A program made the position numbers and the translations under genes. Below are positions 25,551 to 36,944 of a stretch of 64,000 bases of DNA, piece after piece. The stretch comes from Blasia pusilla (Eukaryota > Marchantiophyta > Marchantiopsida > Blasiales), in NCBI GenBank assembly GCA_050084515.1, contig CM114271.1, positions 60,016,001 to 60,080,000 of the forward strand, written 5' to 3'. The notes below the pieces were generated by a model. It saw only the letters and a program-made list of their open reading frames with translations. It made no database searches and was not told the DNA's origin. Positions within the stretch are counted from its first letter, which is position 1, and the number at the start of each line of letters is the position of its first letter.

Positions 25551-26600
25551 TGAGCAGAGAGAGAGAGAGAGTAGGTTCTTTCGTTGAAGATGGAAGCTGC
25601 CAGACAGCTGACCGGAACGGCCGCTCTCGTAAACCCCACCGACGTGCGTTGGATCCGAGCGAGCCCCTCGCGCGAGCGCTCTACCGCTGGCAACTCGATC
25701 CCGCCGGATCTGTACAACCTCTCCCATCTACCAATTCAGCGGGAGGAATCCACTGCTCTGACCCTCCTACTGACGGACTGAGCGACTTCTGTGCGCCTGA
25801 TAACACGGACACCGCTGCCGTGCCGGACTGCGAGACTGATAACACGGCCTGCCTCAATTCGTGGCTTAGCCCGTCGCAGGCGGGAAGATCCCCAACGACT
25901 CCCCAAAAGCCGTCCGCAATCATTCATCCATTTGTCACCGCTTTCCCTCCATATCCGTCGCCTGTCTGTCCCAACTCCTCCACTGCTTTTCGAGTCTTTC
26001 CATCTATCCGTCCATCCATTCAGGGACTTGTCGGACCCTCTCCGCTCGTGGATCTCGATTCCCGATATTTCGCCATTTTCTCGCCTTATGAAAGGCAATA
26101 ATATAAAAGTCTGCCCTTTCTCCCCTCCCCGCTGTCTTCCGGTTGCTCCGATACCCGGTGTCAGACCGCCCTCGGTACCGGTCCCTCCGCTCCACAGGGA
26201 TCCGTCCAAAGGCCCCTCGGAACCAACGGACCGCCACAGCGCCAACTGGTCCCGTCGATAAGACGGGGTAGAGCGAGCATCCGTCATCCGCCCTTTGATT
26301 CGCCAGGTCCGACGAACCTCCGTGTCAGCCGTCCATTCTGGCTCGCTCTGCTCGCTCCAGTGGATGGGAAACTCATGGAGAAGGCGCACTCGCCCTTTTC
26401 ATTCAATGCGGACAGCCTCGATCAATCAATGACCGGCAGCGCCTCCTCTGCCCGCGATCCCCCTTCACGCAACGCCGCTACTTCCTCTCGCTCCAGAACG
26501 TCCGTCGACGGAGGACACGCGATCGCCTCCTGACGGCATCCATGCAGGGAAATCGGTCGGTTTTCGGTTGCGATCGCACAGATTATTTATATACGTACGC

Positions 26601-26618
26601 ATATATATATATATATAT
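26601..26618. repeat. (AT)n microsatellite
   Basis: Nine uninterrupted AT units inside the GC-rich block. Confidence 0.9.
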
Positions 26619-27211
26619 CCGTCCATATAGTCGCAAAGTACGTGGCCCGGGCCTGGCCACGTTCCAGCCGGCACAGCCATGAGAGTCACCGCTGCACGAC
26701 TCTACCGTTGGCCGGACAGGCCATTCGTCTGAACCGACCGAATTCAGGCCCGACCCTGAGCGTTGGAGCGTAGTGCTAATCGAGTACCGTACCACCGTCG
26801 TCGCCATAGCTCACAGGCTCCCTACAATTGGAGAACATTCCTCCGAAAACGCTCCGACTGTAGCGGACTTTTAACTGGTCGTCGAGCGATTTCGCCGGCG
26901 GCACCTGTCTCTTCTCGCCCTTCCTTCGCACTCGATCGTCCAGATTAACCATCGTCACCGTCGGGACCGTTGCGGACTATCGCCAGACTCCTCCATCTCA
27001 TGAGTCATGACCAGACTCCCATTTCCCGCCAAATACACCCGCTGTTATCTGGCGCCACTTGGGAAAACCTCCCGCTCCACTTTAAGCCAGGCGCTGATTC
27101 AGCGGCCCTCTGCCATTAGGCAGGCCCGGGCTCCTTAGCTGGACTCCAGACTCCAGCCCATACGACTCCCTACTACACCTACTCGTTTAGCCGCACCTAT
27201 TTAGGCCCCCC

Positions 27212-27239
27212 ACCTCCTCCTCCTCCTCCTCCTCCTCCT
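27212..27239. repeat. (CTC)n microsatellite
   Basis: About nine uninterrupted CTC/TCC units, just before the composition returns to AT-rich. Confidence 0.9.
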
Positions 27240-27600
27240 ACTTTGTCCTGCGCTCCCGCGATAGTGAACTGAGTCAGTCGGCCTTCCCGAGATGTCAGCT
27301 TCTCACGTGCCCTCTAAATTAGGTGCATATCTACCTACTCGTAAAGGTCATCCTTCCCGGCGCTGTGGCCAACCAGGGAGTCCAAAACACATGCATCGAG
27401 AAACCTGCTGTCCAGAGCCTAAACTTAGAGGCCTCGCGCCTCCTTTAAACTGGTCGCTCCGCTATATCCGCGGCTATTTCGGGCACAGCTATAGACGGAT
27501 CTTCACTCCGACGTGTAGACGTTGGCCGTCACTAATGCCTCCAGACTTCGTGCTGCGGAGACGAGCGTTAGTCTCTACTCTCGGCCTCTGATAATTAGAC

Positions 27601-28780
27601 CCGAACATTTCTAATTGTGCTCGGTAATCTTAACCCGGATTTCCCGGCAGTTATTTGGTCCGTTCCATAGGGCCTCTATTTTTACGGCAAATTAGATGGC
27701 GAAGTTTGTTGCCAAATTACACCTTTATGTTTGTAAGAGGCCCACGGGTTCGGGAAACTCTCCTCTATTCGGACGTGGACACATGGTGTCTACACATGTC
27801 ATTTTGAGAGAGGGAGTTGAATGAAAAAGGAATAATAAAGAAAATCAAGTTTAACCCTTGCATGACACGGGCACCCACTAGTCTTCGGTTAAAAACTTCT
27901 CGTTTCCGAAGGGAGTAAAGATAACTAAATAAGCGTACTGCGTCTCGAGCTACATGGAACTACATTCCCAATCTCGAAGTTTCTCGTAATCAAAAGTGCT
28001 TAGTTTTTGTTTACATCCTCAAATAAGAGAGCCAACAATTTGAGGAATGCACTATGTGGAGTCATTGTGGAACATCACTAGTCAAGGAGCTTGTCCCCAT
28101 GGCCTTGGAGGTTTTTCTACTTGTCACTTTTTCTTGTGTTTTTATGATGGTGGAAAAAAAATTAACCAATAAATCGTCTCTTTTGGAAATTTAGAAATCT
28201 AGTGTCGAGCTTGTGCTATGCCTAGAGTCAATGGTTACTATACTAGTGAAGTGCTCGTGATATCCATGGTCTCTTTTATTTTTTTTGACACTAAAATCCG
28301 TCATTGATGTGTCGTTGGACATTTTCAATAAACACATGTATGAGCGAAGGTGACCATCGTGAAACTCAATCATCCCATTAGAATATAGATGATGCTCGTA
28401 AAGTGTTTTCCTCTTATCCTAAAGTCACGTTTCAAACAAAGAGGCTCCTGCAAATGAAGAGAACTATTCTCAATTAATAGTATAGATGGTCGGAAGAGAT
28501 ATGTTTTAGAGGACTTTGATCCAAAGTGAATTTTGAATATACACCGTGGCCATTCCTACCTACAAAATAACTAGTACCCGCATTCTTCCAGTCATTCCAC
28601 CCTTTACTATTCTCTTTTACATTTCTATACATGAAACTTTTCAAATGAATGTCATCTTTCGCATGCAATTTTGTTCTTGGTTTCATGTTTTAATCACATA
28701 AAGTTAGCACCCATATCTTCATGTTTGTCACATAGACAAGAGCAAACAATGACACAAAATAAATTGATAGTCATGGAGGG
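27601..28780. other. AT-rich intergenic, transposon debris
   Basis: No gene. The sequence GCATGACACGGGCACCCACTAG near 27,860-27,882 resembles the GTGCCCGTGC-type end of the repeats elsewhere in the window. AATTAATAGTATAGAT near 28,472 matches the edge of the ~212-bp family. This suggests a decayed insertion between them. Confidence 0.35.
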
Positions 28781-28850
28781 GTGAGTCGGACTGGAGCAGT
28801 TGCATCATCATGAAAGTTTTGTGCTATAGGTTCAATCCCGTGGTTGAGTT
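28780..28850 (+). repeat. Possible tRNA-derived SINE head
   Basis: An A-box-like TGGAGCAGTTGC (about 28,793) is followed some 35 bp later by a B-box-like GGTTCAATCCCG (about 28,829). This is the spacing of a Pol III promoter in tRNA-derived short interspersed elements. The surrounding bases do not fold into a tRNA cloverleaf that I can confirm. Confidence 0.25.
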
Positions 28851-28949
28851 TTTCGCAAAGTTGTGGACTATCCACCATTCCCATAGGCATATGGGGAAGA
28901 AGTTTACAAGGGAATTTACTTACCTATGTCAATTTATTACTTATTAGTT

Positions 28950-29680
28950 TCATCCAAGTTTTGATAAAGGCTCGGGTCGTTCACACATGGTACGAGATGC
29001 TGGAGCATGACCTACACAAACAAGTGAGGGATGTGACCCTTTTGCATCGCACTTCACCTACGTTGAGGGATATGTTTGAGATGGTTGGGTGCAACATGGC
29101 CGAGGAGAGTGTTTCAACTGAGAGTTATCCTCAAGAGATGCCATGGATGCCTAAACTAACAGTGGAGCAACGAGTATCTTAAGAGAGGAGTATGGCACCA
29201 TACGCCCAACGAGGTTAGTGAGAACATATGTCATAGAGACATATGCCATCATGTGCGGATCAATAACAACAAGGAAGTATTTATTGGGCATGTGGTAGAC
29301 TCCATTGTCAATAGGATTGCACTTGTTAGGGAAATGGATGCGTGTCCCAACTTGTGGAGTAGATGGGCCCCCACTAGGAGTGTTCAATTGTGATCATTGT
29401 TAGCGGTGTGGTGATACATGCGCCAGGTAATTTAACCAATACCCCAAGCTATGTCCAGATCGAGTGCTAGAGGGGGCAAAAAAGCGGCGGTCTGAGTGGG
29501 GCTCGAGGTTGCGCCTTGGGTGGTCCTACATGATAACGAGGAGTTGGATACACTGGTGGGAGAGATGGATATATTAGTGAAGGAGGTAGAGGTTCACCAT
29601 CTAGATAATTCGAGAAGGATTCAATACATGAGGCTCGGATGGTTTCAACAACAAATTTCTCCGATGGCGTCGAGATAATC
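28950..29680 (+). pseudogene. Decayed retroelement gag-like fragment (low confidence)
   Basis: A + strand frame reads a 60-residue charged stretch (about 28,976-29,180). Further on, around 29,387-29,500, a Cys-rich sequence with two in-frame stops resembles a broken zinc knuckle (CDHC, then RCGDTCAR, then QYPKLCPDRV). Cys-rich knuckles of this kind end the Gag protein of LTR retrotransposons. No integrase, protease or reverse transcriptase motif could be found nearby, so the assignment rests on these remnants only. Confidence 0.3.
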
Positions 29681-29768
29681 GGATGTGAGGTCAGTGCCAT
29701 CGATATCATATGGAGCAGCTGGCGATATGGAGGATCCCAATTGGACGTGCGTGGCTGCACAAATCAAG

Positions 29769-30089
29769 GTTGCATATGGATAAAGTACGGATCCGTGGAC
29801 ATGTCCTCGTTCATGGACTTAAGTCCATTCTATGGAAGGACTTGTCCATATGGGTCCAACCTTCCCGTTATTTCTTAAGTCCCCCACTTTCCTTCATGTT
29901 CAATACTCTCTCGTTCTTCCTCCCTCCACCTTCACTCCCTCATCCCTTATTTCCCGTATTATCCTTTCCCTACCTTCCGTCATGAACTATAAGTGTAGGT
30001 CCCAACTCTTACAATCCATGTCTGTGGACATGTCCAAAATTGTCCGTCCATATCTGTTGTAGGGACAGACTTGTCCATTTTTGTACAAT
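29769..30089 (+). mobile_element. 321-bp MITE-like element, copy 1
   Basis: This copy and the one at 33,684-34,004 are both 321 bp and align throughout. The left end is GTTGCATATGGATAAAG. The right end is imperfectly inverted (ACTTGTCCATTTTTGTACAAT), forming terminal inverted repeats of about 17-35 bp that include GGACATGTCC-like words. There is no coding capacity. A target duplication could not be identified with confidence. Confidence 0.65.
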
Positions 30090-30299
30090 CATGGCACAAA
30101 CGGTAGTGATTGTCGTAAGCGGTGGGACAACCGTAGAGTTGGATCCACAAAGAGGGTAACATGGGAAATAGATCGGGATTTCTAACTCGTTTACTTTGTC
30201 TAAGGCAATGAAGATCCCATCAATGAGTTTTGATCAGAGTTCATGAAGGTTGGAAATTGTTGATGAGCCAGGCACGACAAGTATCAGTCTTTTAGGATG

Positions 30300-31140
30300 G
30301 ATTGACGAGTATCTGTAGGGCGCCCTCAAGGAGATTTGAGGACAACCTTAAGACATTGACCCATTGAGGCTGCGGGCAATGTTAGAGAGCAATTTTCCCA
30401 TGTTTGTTGGTTTATTTGGAGCTATATTGAGGAACTTAAATTTTCAAGTAAATTCATATTATGACCCTAGTTCACCTTCCACTTTTGGAAGTTTTCCTTG
30501 GCCCCAAAAGCAGGTCAAAATCCAAGGAGGTAACCTACAAGCACAAGATGATTGTTGAGAGAGCTTGGGGAAGGGAAGGGGACATATCTAAAGAGAGGGC
30601 CTTTGGAGTTTATTCTTCCTTTGTTGAACCTCTTGGGACGAGGCAACAGAGCTATGGTTCTCCTTACCTTGTGAGTAACCCAAGCCTCTCATTAGGAGAG
30701 TGGGTTTGGTTTGACATGAGAAATGTATTTTTTGAAAGGGCTTTAAGTGATCTTGATTTGGTTGGAGATATTTTGATAAACGATTGTCTTAGTGTTTTAT
30801 ATATCATTAGTTAGTATGCTATCTTTTCTTCGTATGCTTATAGTCAATTACATCGATTTATGTTGTGTTGCAATATGTATGCACATGACATAAGCGATGG
30901 GAGAAGCGAGCATGAAGACACCTATTTTTGATGCTCACGAGAAGTCCATGTCGAGGACATTGTTGGGGTGGCCACAATCATATCCTGCGCCTTGTAATTT
31001 TTGGCTTCCAATGTTATGATATTATGAGAGAACCCCACTGAGATATTTTGGCTAGCCAGTGCGCTTTATAAGCATGATGAAGGTATTATTGCCTTGCGTT
31101 CAAAGGTACTTGTAGAGGAGGTGGTGGACCTGCCCTTAGA
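30300..31140 (+). mobile_element. Retroelement-like repeat, copy A
   Basis: This segment is homologous to 39,770-40,570. Shared words in the same order include CATTTGGAGC, TTTCCACTTT(T)GG, CCAAGGAGGT, GAGAGAGCTTGGG, TTTGTTGAACCTCTTGG, ACAGAGCTATGG, CAAGCCTCTCATTAGGAGAG and GGTTTGGTTTGACATGAGA. A weakly related, in-frame peptide near 31,080-31,140 (ALRSKVLVEEVVDLPLEP) matches copy B (ASRSKVVSVLIEGLVHLPLEH). These could be diverged LTRs or internal parts of one retroelement family. No reverse transcriptase motif is visible. Confidence 0.5.
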
Positions 31141-32630
31141 GCCTATCCTCGTAATTCGTGCGATTCACGAGTGGAGTTATTGAGCAACAACCAAGGGAGG
31201 TGGCAACTCTAAAAATATGTTTTAGTGCCATCACTTGACCTAAAATTTGATTTAGGATCATGTTTATGCCGAGGATACACCCATGATTGACATACATACA
31301 GATAGGAATGTTATGATAGAAGCATCGTTTCGTGGACGAGAGGTGCCTTTGTGAGGCTCGAGCGAGGAGTTTCAAGGCTTAGCCAATGAGTAGATGTCTA
31401 TGGCATGGAGTGAAATCTTTGCACCAAAATGTGATGGGTTAGAGGAGCTTGAGATAGTAGGGATTGTTGTGGTATCGCCCTTAATTGCACAACACATTGA
31501 TTGTGTGGCATATTCTTGAGGGGGGTATTCGATATCGCTGAAGGGATCGAAAATTTTTTAGCTACTATATTACAACTATGAGTGTGTGTTCATTAATATT
31601 TCAATATGGAGCGTGATGAGGTCACGAGGTGCATTTCACTCCGATACGTGGCGCGAATATAACTTCGTTTTCCCCACTTATTATTTGCGTTGGTCATAGA
31701 GGGATTCTTGATTTACTTATCGAAGAACATTTCCTTGTTTGAGGAGGAGGACTTTGATAAAGTTGGAACCATTGATTTGGTCATTGGAAGTAGGTCATGT
31801 CAGGGCCATTCGAGTGTTGGAAGAAGTGGTGGTTTAGCTGACTCTTCGTCCATGTTGTGTTGGGAGATCGTGAGGATCTTGCAGTACCTGCAAGAGCATT
31901 AATCTTGTTCTCCAACTTACATTTTGGAGAATGTACATATCTTGGGTGATTATTAGCCATGAGTTGTGATGAATGCACACTAAGTTTGTACGTTCATTGA
32001 ACCTAAAGTTTCTTTTTTGGATATAATGAGTGTAGATTTACGAGCATCCCGCCCATGTTTGTGGTGAACCATTTTGGTACTATATGAGGTTTTAAGGAGG
32101 GTTTATGCGAGATTGGAACCTCCCTCCTATTTGTTGGTGGATTCCATTGCGGATCCTAGACTTCGATCATATGCAATGAGACACAATGATTGGCCTTCAT
32201 TGATGGTGGTGAACAGGGTTGGCATGCCACGGGTAGCTTTCCACAATTTTGTGAGTTTTCCCCCTTCCTTTGAGGCGTAGCATATAAAGAGGTTGATCTT
32301 GGCTTACTTTGAAATCAGAAGAACATTGGTAAGTGGAATTGTGGGGACCAATGCCAATGGGAGAGAGTGTGTGATGGGGTTTCCCACATGAATGATTGTA
32401 GTACTTTTACGATTAGAGGCATCATAAAGTGTTGTTTTGGGTTAGGCGATGGAGTTGAACTTCTTGATATGGATACTCAAGCTAAGAGTAGTGTCGGATG
32501 CGGCTATGACATGACACCTCTATTACACTTGTTATCCCCATGCCTACTAATACAGTAGAGGTAGTGGCTAGGGGAGGGATCCAAGGAGATTGAGAGATGA
32601 TCGGGAGAGTCATTTACAAACTTCTTGACA
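31141..32630. other. Decayed transposon-like sequence, no intact gene
   Basis: Several + strand frames of 60-70 codons (31,690-31,902, 32,074-32,280, 32,367-32,558) follow one another, separated by stops. They have a protein-like composition but no motif that I recognise. They may be further debris of the retroelement to the left. No start, splice chain or promoter can be supported. Confidence 0.35.
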
Positions 32631-32639
32631 ACGAGTCTT

Positions 32640-33175
32640 GTCTATGCGGGCTCCGGTACCCGGGGTCCGCACTTGAGCGCAAATCTAAGCCAGCACACTA
32701 GCCCGCCTGTAGCTTGGCCTGGGGTGGGCTCAGTAAGGGCCTCAAGCCCACCTTGCGGGCCGTGGGTGCGGGCTCAAAGCCCCCAAAGATTGGTCCACTG
32801 GACCAAGATTTGGTCCGGAAAACGACCTTTCAGTCCGGCCGACCAAATTTTGCGAGCCTTGAGCTTGCACCTGCCCGCCTTGAGCTTGCGTCTGCCCTCT
32901 CGGAGCTCGCACCTTTCCGTCCAGAGCCTGCGCCCAATCAGCCCTGAGCCCCCGCCTGAAGCCCGCTCAGAGCCGGCACATGCCTGCTCTAGCCTGCGAC
33001 CAATCAGCATTGAGCCCGCGCTTACCTGCCTGGACCCCACGCCCGCCTCGAGCCGGCACATGCCCACCTGAATCCCACAACTACTCGCCTGGAGCCCACA
33101 CCTGCCCGCCCTGAGCCCACACAACGGGTGCGGGCTCCGTCCACCCGGTTCTAGGTGGCAGGTTCAGGTACGCGC
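32640..33175. repeat. GC-rich degenerate minisatellite
   Basis: The words GAGCCCGC, GAGCCGGCACATGCC, CTGCCCGCC and GAGCTTGC recur irregularly every 20-30 bp, on a background far more GC-rich than the flanks. The reverse strand reads as a repetitive Gly/Arg/Cys peptide, which I treat as an artefact. CGGGCTCCG occurs at both edges (about 32,648 and 33,130), so the block may be one insertion. Confidence 0.7.
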
Positions 33176-33222
33176 CAGGCATGTCTGTCCTATGGACACA
33201 CTTGTCCGTTTCCGTGCAACCT
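33176..33222 (+). mobile_element. Partial end of the 321-bp element family
   Basis: CATGTCTGTCCTATGGACACACTTGTCCG followed by GTGCAAC matches the right end of the 321-bp elements. It directly follows the GC-rich minisatellite, so the two may form one larger element whose left end was not found. Confidence 0.5.
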
Positions 33223-33683
33223 TGATGATTACCGACCTATCAAATCAACATACCAAGTATGATAGGTATACCATATCTTGTGTTGAAGAGATCTTTGTTG
33301 CTATTGGGAAAGTAAAGATATTCAATTCTTCAGATCTTTGAGCCGGCTCTCTTTTACTACCTATCAGAGTGGAGAACAAGCAGAAGATAACATTTTGGGA
33401 TATTGATCCTCACAGGAAAAATATTTTTTGTACCAAAGGCAATTCTTACCATTTGGGGGTGCACCAAATGACGTAGAGTTCTACCATTTTGGCACAAAAT
33501 GGTAAAATTAACATGTTTATCTTTGGAAGTTCAATAAATGGTTGCCTAAAGATCACATTAAGGGATATATTATTCTTAAAACTAAGGGATTTTTAAAGTT
33601 AGTGACATCCAACTCTCTTGAGTACAATTGTATTTTCTCTACAAAGATATCCAAATTGCTAGAGATAAACTCGCCTCTCTAAG

Positions 33684-34004
33684 GTTGCATGTGGATAAAG
33701 TCCGTGTCTGTGGACATGTCTATGTACATGAACTTAAGTCCGCCTATGTAAGGACTTATCCATATGGGCCCCACCTTCCCCTTGTTTCTCATTCCCCTTT
33801 TTTTCCTTCATGTTCTATACTCTCCCATTTCTTCCTCCCTCCATCTCCACTCCCTCCCCCCTTATTGGCCCACTCGCCCTTGCCCTGATTTCCATCATAA
33901 ACTAAAAGTGTGGGTCTCACCTCGTGCAATTTTTTTCGGTGGACATGTAGAAATTTTTTCATCCATGTATGTCTTAGGGACCGACTTGTCCGTTTGTGTG
34001 CAAC
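33684..34004 (+). mobile_element. 321-bp MITE-like element, copy 2
   Basis: Left end GTTGCATGTGGATAAAG; right end CTTGTCCGTTTGTGTGCAAC, which reads GTTGCACACAAACGGACAAG on the other strand. It is exactly the same length as copy 1 at 29,769-30,089, with shared internal words (GGACATGTC, CTTAAGTCC, GGACTTRTCCATATGGG). It has no coding capacity. Confidence 0.7.
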
Positions 34005-35271
34005 TATGCACCTCTTCCATGTGATTTCAATTCAAGAATACAAGGTCTAAAATGCTCTTGAACCAAAATCTTAAAATTTGGAAGATTTTAAATACCCATG
34101 AGTTTTCTTTCAAGAAATACATTCATGCTGTTTTAGACAGATCATCAACAAAGAATACAAAGTATTCATTGGCATTGAAATAAGGTTGAGACAGTGTGTA
34201 AAATATATCATATGCATTATTGATATATCGTTATATCAGTAACAAGTGAAGGTTTAGGTTAGGTATATCATATACAGTTCCATGTTCTTGCAAAAAAATT
34301 GACGAAAGAACACGTTCTAATCTCATCTCTCTATCAATTATAAATAGAATAAATTTGCATATCCAACAAAGGTAGAAGTTTTGAAGGCACATTCTCTTTT
34401 CCTCATCCGATTTTGAGCTCATATATATCATCTAAGACCACTCAAATTACCTATTTAATAAAAGAAATGGTTTAGATACTAAAGATGTAGTCAATTATAT
34501 TTTGGGATCATTTCCTTATCTCAAATATTTTTTTAATCCCAAATTCCTAGTTTTAGAAGATTGCTTAAATACCTGAGTTGATGTTTTACGCGCTTCCTTG
34601 GACATCTCTACATCTTGAATATGATCTATGAATAGCTTAAAAGTAGAAAATACTTATAACAAATCACCTAATGTAACCTTCTTTTTTCATTGATGATATC
34701 AATTGTACTCATTGGTGTACCAAATCTCTTTAACATGCTACATGATATGTCATCATACATTTTTAATATGTATTTGTAAGAGATATTTCAATCTTCAAAC
34801 ACCATTGGTAATAGTAAAACAACATAGGACTAGATGATACAACCCAAAAGTTAACTAAAGGCTGATTGTGCATGGATCATAACCATGTTGTCATTATTGA
34901 ACCGTGTGGCATTCAAAAATGAATTTAGATCCTTGAAAGTGCCAACACATATTCGAGTATATACAGTAAAAATCCACTAGGGGATTCAAAATAGCTTGAC
35001 GTTTGAAAGTGGAATATGTGGAAAAAAATTGATGATTTTTATTACTTATTATGAGATAAATTCTGGAATTTCATGCATTAAAAACTAAGTGATGTGCTAA
35101 GCTTTCCATCTTTTCCATATTATTTTAGATAAGATTCCCTCAAAGTATTTTATCACCATTGCTTTATTGGCATCCTCCATGTACCACAATACCTTTTAGC
35201 TCTTTTGGAAGGGTTTCCCTTAACTCCGTCTAGACTTCTCATAGTTCTTGTGTGCTACTTTGTCTTAATTT
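34005..35271. other. AT-rich intergenic, nothing recognised
   Basis: Strongly AT-rich sequence with no open frame over 66 codons and no clear repeat boundary. Confidence 0.6.
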
Positions 35272-35366
35272 AGAATTTTATGATAGAAATTCTTGTACGA
35301 GAATTGTATATACAGATTTTTACTGTATATACTTTCCTCGTACAAGAATTTCTATCATAAAATTCT
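35272..35366. repeat. Long near-perfect fold-back (30 bp + 10 bp stem)
   Basis: The 30-base arm at 35,272-35,301 is the exact reverse complement of 35,337-35,366. Inside it, after a 4/4-base internal loop, GTATATACAG (35,306-35,315) pairs exactly with CTGTATATAC (35,323-35,332) around the 7-base loop ATTTTTA. A transcript in either direction would form a hairpin of about 95 bases with a single internal loop. It could be a microRNA-like or siRNA-generating fold-back, or a very small palindromic transposon. Confidence 0.9.
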
Positions 35367-35629
35367 GAATAAAATAAAATCATCATTAGTTTCCACATGT
35401 CTAAAAATTAGAATCCACTCTATTACAAAAACAAACCTTAAAAGAGAACATCTCTCTCTTTTACATAACGTCCCAATTCAAACTCCACTTACAATAAGAA
35501 TGTATGATATAAAACTTTATCGCCTTCAACACGAGAGAAAATCCTAATTAAAAGAAAATCCTAATGAAGATACTAAACCAATTTTTTATCGTAAATTCTG
35601 TAGTTTCCTAGTAAAGTGTTTGGGAAATT

Positions 35630-35805
35630 AAAAAAATATTTGAAGCTAGAATATAATCCATCAATGGAAGAGATTAATAATATTCTACATAAATTCAAAC
35701 TTTTTTATATTTGTTTGTAATATGAGAAATATTTTGTTTCGACCCAATTGTCATGTGTCCAACTAGGAAGTGTTTATAAATCAAGAAAGAATTCTCCTGT
35801 AATAA
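35630..35805 (+). repeat. Single copy of the ~212-bp repeat family
   Basis: GTTTGGGAAAT, GAAGAGATTAATAATATT, CTACATAAATTCAAA, CCCAATTGTCATGTGTCC and GTTTATAAATCAAGAAAG occur in the same order as in the arrays at 2 kb and 37 kb. The copy is more diverged than those. Confidence 0.65.
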
Positions 35806-35875
35806 TATCATCCGTCCATAGAACATGGAACTATATATAATATCATCCGTCCATAGAACATGGAACTATATATAA
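35806..35875. repeat. Two perfect copies of a 35-bp unit
   Basis: TATCATCCGTCCATAGAACA with the following 15 bases is repeated exactly at 35,841, and a third copy begins with TATCA at 35,876. The perfect identity points to a recent duplication at the right edge of the repeat copy before it. Confidence 0.9.
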
Positions 35876-35879
35876 TATC

Positions 35880-36930
35880 ATTAGGAAAGGGTACCAAACT
35901 TATAACAACCCAAATACAATACGAAAAAGAAATATTATAATTCTTTCCATACATAGAATCCCATACAAGATCAGAAGAAAAAAAGGCAGAAACCAATTTA
36001 ATAGCGTGCGCCCAAACCTTGCGAAAAGACTTAAAGCACATAACTTCTGGCCATATTTATAGGCAAAGAATTTTGCGCGCATTTAAAGGGTATGACGAAA
36101 TGAATATGACGAAATGAATATATCAGTCATAGAAAAACCGAGGTCAACTCTCGTCAACTCCACTTAAATACTGCGAAAACAAACCCAAAGTCCTATTTTA
36201 TTTATCCGGCCAATGAGAGATGTTCATAAACCAATCCATTGCGCTTTATTCGGATCAAACCGTTTCCTTATTTATTTATTTATAAAGTAAATGATGAAGA
36301 GAGGGTCCAGGGGACACATTTTTGTAGGGAGGAGGATTGATTTTTTTTTTTCCTTGGTGGTGCTTCGTTTTGACACGTGTTTACTGAAAATTACATTGTG
36401 GTCTTGGTGACCCATTTTAATGTCCAAGAAAATTCGCATGAGAGGGGTTATTAGTAGAGGAACAGTAGTGCCTTACTACTAGAAAATTAATGTGAGGTGT
36501 CAGAAAGACTCAAATACCAAATAGTCACCAATTTCGACTCCACAATAATGACTAATCACGCTCTTAATGAACATTCTAGAGAAACAGATCGCATGATTAG
36601 CTACATCTAAGGTCTAAATAGGTCAGTTAAGGAACTTAAGGGCAGGTTTCTGTACCTTATGTCTGACTGACGGGTGACGCTAAGGGACGGGCTAAGGCAA
36701 GTGGGTGACAGAGTGGGTCGGTCTGCGTGGCGGGACACCTGTAACCCGAGCCGGACAGGATACTGGTTGTAACGGGACGCGTGTACTCGAGCCGGTCAGG
36801 ATACAGGCTGTAGCAGGTCGCGGGACGGTTGGACCTGGTAGGGCCCAACCAACCACGGTCAGACGAACTATAATCCGAGTTCTTGTGAATTTGTTTCGAA
36901 TGGGAGACAAGAAATAAGAGGTTTTAATTA
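35880..36930. other. Intergenic with a small GC-rich repeat patch
   Basis: Mostly AT-rich. At about 36,660-36,870 a GC-rich patch contains two imperfect units (ACCCGAGCCGGACAGGATAC and CTCGAGCCGGTCAGGATACA) about 50 bp apart. No gene is recognised. Confidence 0.4.
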
Positions 36931-36944
36931 TTATTTAAGATATT

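Larger units (their letters stand above)
25551..27600. other. GC-rich block without a recognisable gene
   Basis: Open frames of 150-217 codons on opposite strands overlap between 25,736 and 26,389 and are rich in Ser, Pro and Arg; I judge them artefacts of composition. Simple repeats lie inside: (GA)n at about 25,557-25,571, (AT)n at 26,601-26,618 and (CTC)n at 27,212-27,239. The block resembles the other GC-rich islands of the window. Confidence 0.4.

Noticed and set aside
32774-33124. Repetitive Cys/Gly/Arg-rich protein on the - strand
   Set aside because: It is a direct translation of a GC-rich minisatellite.
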